NCBI RefSeq assembly: GCF_017654505.1
Contig: NW_024472154.1
Coordinates: 1-64,000 of the forward strand
Direction: 5' to 3'
From: Polyodon spathula
Lineage: Eukaryota; Chordata; Actinopteri; Acipenseriformes; Polyodontidae
Length of the DNA: 64,000 bases
The notes under the pieces are model-generated. The model saw only the letters and a program-made list of their open reading frames with translations, was not told the DNA's origin and searched no databases. The number at the start of each line of letters is the position of its first letter. Position 1 is the first letter of the stretch. The position numbers and the translations under genes are program-made. This document shows positions 58,167-64,000 of the stretch, piece after piece.

Positions 58167-61100
58167 TACACGAGTTCAGGATAGTTCATTCTGATTAAAA
58201 TGATCAAGTGGCAGCAATCATACTTTTTCCAAAAATTATCCAAAACAGTAATAAGCCTTACTTTCCTCTTTTTATTGGCTTATCCCCTGGAAGAGCCCCA
58301 GGCAGCCATGGAGGGAAAGCAGGTCAGTTTGAGTATGGGCTTGACTGCACCTGATCACATTCGTTACCCATTTCGATATCCAGGACGGCGGATGTCCACC
58401 CCTCTGATAACAGATGTTAAACGACCCTCACCTGCGAACAGCCCCAGTCCTCAGGTTTGCTTTCTCTGTCACCTCAATGAGGATGTTCTCCCAGTCCTGG
58501 CGCATGTTCTTGGGGATGATTATTCGGAAAGGGGGGCAGAGCAGGTCCCCGTTTCGAAACACGCTGCAAAGCAAACAGCACAGTTCTGTACAGCACGTCG
58601 CTTACAAAGTTTCCTCTGCTGTAACGTGCTGGGTGTGCTAGAACAAGCTAGGGGGCCACACAGAACGTGTGCAGCATACAGGCGCTCCTGGATGTTCCTC
58701 TATTACAGGTGAACCGCAGAGCAGTTACAAAACAACACACCAACCTGTTATTAACACACTGTACCCTCCCTGCTCTTTTGTCCATCACGCAATGGTGATA
58801 TCCTACCTACATAATACTGTGCCTTACAATGGAGTTACACATAACACGGTGTCAGCTGCACTACCTCTACACTGGAGTTGTGAGTATGGGTACATACCCA
58901 GTTTACTTACTGGATTACAGATGGCATATGGATGTGCTTCCTCCATTTTGCAGAGACATTCACTCTATATACAGGCCTTATCTGAAACACAAACATGCAT
59001 CTAAATAAAAAAGCCTTTTGCCGGGGATTAAAAACCCAATTCTGTACTGGTGTGCCAGGGCTTCTTGCACAGGGACTGGGATTAAAAACAAGAATTAATA
59101 TTGGCCTCTCTGCAACACATTGTCTGTGGTCGTAGTCAGAATCAATCAATCACATTTTGAAACATATATTAAAAGGAAAAATAACTTTGTACATTACAAA
59201 CACACTAATGAAAGTACAAATTATATATTTTAGTCTAGGTATGGAGTCCTATATAGCCAAATCTATAGTAAAATATTAACTTGTTCCATAATGCAAGCCT
59301 AGAGGATGCCAGCATATCCATTAGCAAATTCTGATAACCACGTAATTAAACAAGCCTTTGAAAATATCTTTAGCTGATGAAACGAAGTGTAAGGCAGTGG
59401 TTGCACTGTATCAAAACACTGCATTAGGGGCCTGATTCCAGGGCATGCCTGGACTTGCACTCCAGTCTGGTGGTAATCAGTAAAGGCTTCTCTCTTTGTT
59501 TCTGATCAAAGAATAGATTTTACTTGTAACTCTCCCTATCCTGCTTGAGGCCCGTGGCCATGTGGAGTCACTGGCCAAGTCAAACAATGGATCAACCGTG
59601 CAACACCTTTCATTATCCCCCCCGAGTGAGGATAGCAGTGGACAGGTGGCATGCACATCTCTGTGATCTTGTGATTACACCATCATTTTCAGCAGTTACA
59701 GTTCAGAGATTGCACTGTGCCAGGTCTCCCGTGTTATAAAGTGAATGCAGGTGAAGGTTACATGCAGTTTGTGTGGAAATGCAATGCCACGGGTAAATTC
59801 TGCTCTGTTAAGGGTAGCACTGTGTGCTGCAAGAACTGTTTAGCCGACTGTAACAAATCTTGGTCATGGTGACCTCCCTTCTGCCCTCTGCTCGGCTGGG
59901 CTAAACAAGGCTGTGTAACTGGAAGAGACATTTGGTGCAAGAAGTTATTCTACAGACTGTGAATGTGGGAATGGTCGCCTCGGTACTGACACCGGATTGA
60001 CTGAGCCTTGAAGGGTATTTTTGGGAACTGCTCTCCTTTGGTTTTGACACCAGGTCGAGTAACAAGTACCACCACGCCCCTCCCAAATAGTACTCAGATC
60101 GTCAGTTTTTGTGATTTTTAGTTTTTGTTTTTTTTAACGCAGGTTTACAAACCCCATCCCCAGGCCAGCAGCTGCTGGCGAGACGCATACGATTAATCTG
60201 TCTGCTTTCCCAGCAACGCAAATAGGCCTTTCAATTAATCGCCAGCAAATGTGGCAGACGTGGGAAGACAGCGTCTTACACACAGTGACCTTGTTTGACA
60301 GAGCCTTTAACAGCTCATTTGTTTCTCAGCACTGAAAGTGTGAAGGTTCAGTTTGAACAACCCCTTTGTCGTTTTCAAGGGCGAGGGAGCTCCAGTCCCA
60401 ACACAGCACCCTTTACACTTTGCTCTTAAACAAACAGGTCCTAGAATGAAGCTCAACCAATATACTTATTTGGGACTGTACCTTTTTACTGGTGAAGTTA
60501 CTGATTGTTGAAGACAAACGTTTTTGGCAGCAAAATATACACAACACATACAGCATGCATGTGCAGTGTTCCTCCCATATAATGCAATAAGGCTCCCACT
60601 GCATAGCAGTTTGATCCAATCCTTATCCTTAACCAGTTCCACTGTCTAAAGGCTTATAATGAGAGAGCAATATATAAAATCCGCAGGACTCACCTGTAAT
60701 CCATCCCTCTTTTTGCTCCCAGCAGGCTTTTTACTGCCTGGATTCAGGTAGCTGCAAAAAAAATTTACCAAAATGAACTGAACTGTAAATAAAATAGACC
60801 CAAATACTGTTCATGGGATTTCATCCTCCCTCTGAACTGTCACATTAATAATCACTGGCAAAACAATGAACATTACACAGTAATATACTAGCGGTGGCAA
60901 GAGGCTTTTAATAGCTGAGATTTTAATCATGCGAGTTCATGTGGCATTTACTACCGAAGTTCTCATTACGAATATCAAACCAGTTACTGACACTAGATCT
61001 AGTGTCACTATAAAATAAGGCTTAATTCAACAGTCTGCCATGAGTTTATACATCTAGTGAAATTAACCGCTAAAGTTCTGAATATTTGTGGCTGCTTATT

Positions 61101-61566
61101 CAAGGAACCTAGGTCCTTCACTTATACTGAAAAAAATAGAAGCAAGGTTTACTGGCTGGTATGAGAACATAGTTCAAGTGGATGCAGGTTACATATCTTT
61201 TACTGTAATTATTTTTTAATTACTGACATCATCTAAGGAAGCAGGGAAACAGCACAAGACGTTGACAGTTTAAAGGGGTGAGGGTACTCACTCAAGCTTC
61301 TTGAACCTTTCAAAGCCAGCTGCCACGTACTGAGAGCCGCTCTGCAGCTCACTCAGGTCGTGGACTCTGTGGCCCTCTCGAGGGGTGTACAGGTTCCTCA
61401 CGGCCGCGGGAGCCTGGATGTTGCTCGTCACCTCGTTCAGAAAGGACTCGTACGTCGCAAACTGCTTCTGGCTCACCACGAACTTCCTTCCGTTGAAAAA
61501 GGGGTCCCCGTTTTTGTAGACCACCACGTTCTTTGTTAGCGGGAGCACCGTCCCGTGAGAAGTCAT
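55413..61566 (-). CDS. dcdc2b: Doublecortin domain-containing protein 2B-like
   Basis: Microtubule-binding protein with two doublecortin domains; DCDC2 relatives act in cilia. Exons on the minus strand: 61292-61566, 60694-60751, 58911-58981, 58432-58563, 57897-58036, 57606-57645, 57289-57352, 56802-56991, 56523-56626, 56162-56221, 55713-55778 and 55413-55535; 440 residues. DCX1 covers about 12-95 ([20 protein letters not shown] to [16 protein letters not shown]). DCX2 covers about 134-222 ([16 protein letters not shown] to [15 protein letters not shown]). The acidic and basic tail includes [12 protein letters not shown] and VELPVDQ. The tail is longer than that of human DCDC2B. The exon ending at 57897 needs a weak donor (AGCG/GTCTCA) to keep frame. 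The stronger donor 7 bp further (CAG/GTAACA) leads to a stop two exons later. Distal exons are phase-consistent but less conserved. Confidence 0.88.
55634..55700. repeat. (AT)n microsatellite
   Basis: About 33 AT units in the last dcdc2b intron, 13 bp from the exon donor region. Confidence 0.95.
57847..57859 (-). promoter_or_regulatory. CTCF-core-like motif in dcdc2b intron
   Basis: CGCCCTCTTGTGG matches the reverse-complement CTCF core at 12 of 13 positions. A single motif match only. Confidence 0.3.
58092..58158. repeat. (AT)n microsatellite
   Basis: About 33 AT units in the dcdc2b intron between the two DCX2 exons. Confidence 0.95.
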
Positions 61567-61730
61567 TTTTTTAAAAATCAAAAAGAATAAAAAAGTTCAG
61601 CTCCCAAATATGATTGGCTTTTTATGCTGCTGCTGCTCAGCAGAGTCCTCGGCTTGCCTTGTGTTGTGTGTATTGTCTAAACTGAGAGACTGTGGCTATG
61701 CTAGGAGCATTTCCTGGTTGCCATGGCAGC
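61567..61730 (-). promoter_or_regulatory. dcdc2b: dcdc2b promoter with RFX X-box and CCAAT box
   Basis: Reading upstream from the ATG at 61566: an inverted CCAAT box (AGCCAATCA on the minus strand, 61611-61619) and a near-palindromic X-box, GTTGCCATGGCAGC (61717-61730). The X-box resembles the RFX consensus GTTGCC-N(0-3)-GGCAAC in both half sites. X-boxes 50-200 bp upstream are typical of ciliary genes, which fits a doublecortin-domain protein. The transcription start is not defined. Confidence 0.6.
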
Positions 61731-63266
61731 GACTCCAGCAATAGCAGGATTTGTAAACCAACCCTCCAGCATACCCTTGAAGGCAGAGTCAACAAGATAA
61801 ACCGAACACCTCACTGTTTGACAGCCAGGTCCCCTGAATCGGAACACAGCACAGGATCATTACGACTGGCTCCCAATAAAATTCCACTAGACTAGAGGGC
61901 AAGGGTCTGAACTTGAGGGCTGTTTAAAGTAAATACACCTCCAGGTGCTGTACCAAAACAAATTCCATTTGGCTGAGGAGTAGCAGCAGCTCAATCATTA
62001 ATTCATATCAGTCATTCGATCTCACTTTCCGAGGGCCTTTGCTATGCTCACAACAAAGCTCTCCTGAGCTGTAGCTGCTAAGCTGCTGTTCAGTTTCCTG
62101 TTTTATGATTGACTGTGCGTTTTGAACTTCTTATTCATTGTGTTTGGTGCCTCTTGCATCTCGCCAGTGACTCGTCTGGTTTAATAAAGATTTTGATGGA
62201 CTGATGGATTGGAGCTTGATTCCAGGGCGTTTCTTGTGCTTTCATCTTATTACCATACCGAGCAACAATAGATCAATAACCTTCTAGCACAACTTTTAGG
62301 TTCATAAACATGTACTTACTCAATTCAAGCGGAATGTTTTGTGTGGCTAATGTTTAATCAAATGTGTTGCTCCGTTTGGTGCACACAGCCACATTCCTCA
62401 GGCTGGGCACAAAAAAAAACCTTAGCTGTTTCCTTAATTAAAAATGCAGCCGCACAGCGCACTGCTTACGGCAGCGTCTTGTTTCACAGACGATACTCAT
62501 CTGTGCAGCATTTCATCTACAGTGAAAGCCAAACCCGTGTTAAGAACGCTACAGCCAGCTGCACGGTTGAAATCAAAACAGAAAAGGCTCCTTGAAAGTC
62601 AAGTTAAACAGTAAATATGCAAAAGTCTTTTTAGTCTTGACGTTAGAATTAAGGGTAAGCAGATGCAAAGTTTCACTGCCATTTTTCTTCTAGAATATCA
62701 AGCAGTCTCAGCAAGTAGAAAAGAAACCCAGTGCAGTGGCAACTGATATGTCACACTTATTAAATGCATAGAAGCACAAACTTAATAAAACAGCACCTTT
62801 TGGAAAAATATATACTGCTATTTATTTGTCATTTCTTACAAAAACATTAACGGTAGACATAATATATATCAAAATACTGCAGGTGACACTATGTGTAGAA
62901 TATGATGTGCTAGGATTGTACATGCTATACAAACAGACACCAGAAGGATAAGATAGAATGACATCATTAAGGCGTTCTGCATATCTTACTCTATTTGTGT
63001 GTTGTTTTCACACACTGTTCTGAGACACAACACAACCATACTAGGACAGTGTGGTGTAACCTACGTTTCCAAAAGGTCAAGGCTGTGACATCTTGCTTTG
63101 GCAACCGTAGTTAAATAATGGCTTGGAACACTCCAGAAATCACAATCCCAAATGTCTTGCAGTGTTTGGAAACCACACTGACACACCACACTGTCAGCAG
63201 TCCTTTGCAGAGTAGGATGTATCCAACAGGGGCCACTTGACGCACCCACACATGTATAATACCCCT
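61731..63266. other. Intergenic region, dcdc2b to iqcc 3' end
   Basis: Contains the iqcc 3'UTR, with a minus-strand AATAAA at 62821-62826 (TTTATT on plus), 440 bp past the iqcc stop. Open frames here are short and unremarkable, and no further gene is supported. Confidence 0.6.
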
Positions 63267-63861
63267 CTATCGCGCTGGAGGTCCCAGTGTTTGCTTCAGG
63301 GCCAAATACTGAAAAGACACACAAGCCAATGAAATAATCAAGATAGAATTCAACTCCTTTTTTGTAGCCAACACAAATTGTGTTAAGAAAGCAGGCAGGG
63401 CTCAACAGGGGGCTGTCACATTTTAAAGAACATTTCACACGGGAATCGTGTTTCTCACGCTGTCAGTGTGAATCTGTTTCACTATACCAACAAACTTAAA
63501 TCAGTTATTTTGATAACGTACTCTAGCCAAAACGTATGTGGCATATGAAATTGGAGTGGTTTAAAAAAATAAATAAATACTGCCGATTGATATCTCACTC
63601 AAACAGTTTGCATAGTCTCTCAGTGCAATGTTACAGGCGGATATAGATCGTCGTCTCTGATAATCGTTTGTTGATTATCAAACGACAAGGTTTTGGATTC
63701 AAGTGATGTCACAAACTCAGTTTAAAGGGGTGAGGGTCGCTGGCTTTCTTACTTTTTTTCGACTAGCGATTGCCTGCTGCAGCCAAAGTAGCTCCATAGC
63801 CAGGTTACTTCTGTACAGCCGCAGGCCTTCTTTGGACTTCGGCATTTCCTTGCTCTGTGTT
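63267..63861 (-). CDS. iqcc: IQ motif-containing protein C, last two exons
   Basis: Two exons on the minus strand: 63753-63861 and the terminal 63267-63308. The first begins one base into a codon after a TCTGCAG acceptor. It encodes the conserved block [20 protein letters not shown], then ends in phase 0 at AAA/GTAAGA. The second continues YLALKQTLGPPAR and stops. Human IQCC has [25 protein letters not shown] at the same place, so identity is firm despite only about 50 residues. The IQ motif and start codon lie beyond the right edge. The protein ends 13 residues into the last exon, while the human one continues for some 250 more. It sits upstream of dcdc2b on the same strand, as in human. Confidence 0.85.
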
Positions 63862-64000
63862 CTGCAGAGAGAGTCTGAGCCGAACAAAACACTGGGGTTT
63901 ATTAAAGAACCAGATATGATGTTACGAGAATGAAGGAACACAAAGAAAGCATCAATCATGCAATCAAAACAAACCGGCCACTGCACCAGCATTGTAAACG

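Overview
The window is nuclear DNA from a vertebrate: spliced multi-exon genes, GT-AG introns, many microsatellites and tRNA-derived SINEs. Three things suggest a ray-finned fish outside the teleosts, perhaps a sturgeon, paddlefish, gar or bowfin: a V-SINE-like element, a SINE family ending in a 'CACTATGAAAGGCACTATATAA' type tail, and an uneroded human-like gene order. This placement is an inference. No bacterial, phage or CRISPR material is visible.

Eight protein-coding genes were read exon by exon. From left to right they are: lck (-, 3' end outside the window, 1-13023), fam167b (-, 24493-27128), an mtmr9-like myotubularin pseudophosphatase (+, 28809-37761), tdh, L-threonine 3-dehydrogenase (+, 40631-45038), eif3i (-, 45786-51795), tmem234 (+, 51970-53903), dcdc2b (-, 55413-61566) and the last two exons of iqcc (-, 63267-63861). 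Splice sites and reading phases agree across nearly every junction. The encoded lengths (tdh 373, eif3i 325 and mtmr9-like about 542 residues) match the family norms.

From memory, the order and orientation match human 1p35 (LCK-FAM167B-MTMR9LP-EIF3I-TMEM234-DCDC2B-IQCC), read backwards. The main difference is an intact tdh between mtmr9-like and eif3i. In human, TDH lies in the paralogous 8p23 block (BLK-FAM167A-MTMR9-TDH) and is a pseudogene, and MTMR9LP is a pseudogene too. This locus therefore looks like a fuller version of the ancestral quartet (Src-family kinase, FAM167, MTMR9, TDH) before losses in mammals.

The genes are mostly unrelated in function: T-cell signalling (lck), phosphoinositide regulation (mtmr9), mitochondrial threonine catabolism (tdh), translation initiation (eif3i) and ciliary or microtubule proteins (dcdc2b and possibly iqcc). 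They share architecture instead. There is a 174-bp divergent eif3i/tmem234 promoter, a tight tail-to-tail tdh/eif3i junction, and a dcdc2b promoter with an RFX-type X-box. The 11.5 kb upstream of lck and most introns hold repeats (SINEs, MITEs, palindromes, simple repeats) and no further gene that I could support. I found no new biological system. The most useful observations are evolutionary and regulatory.
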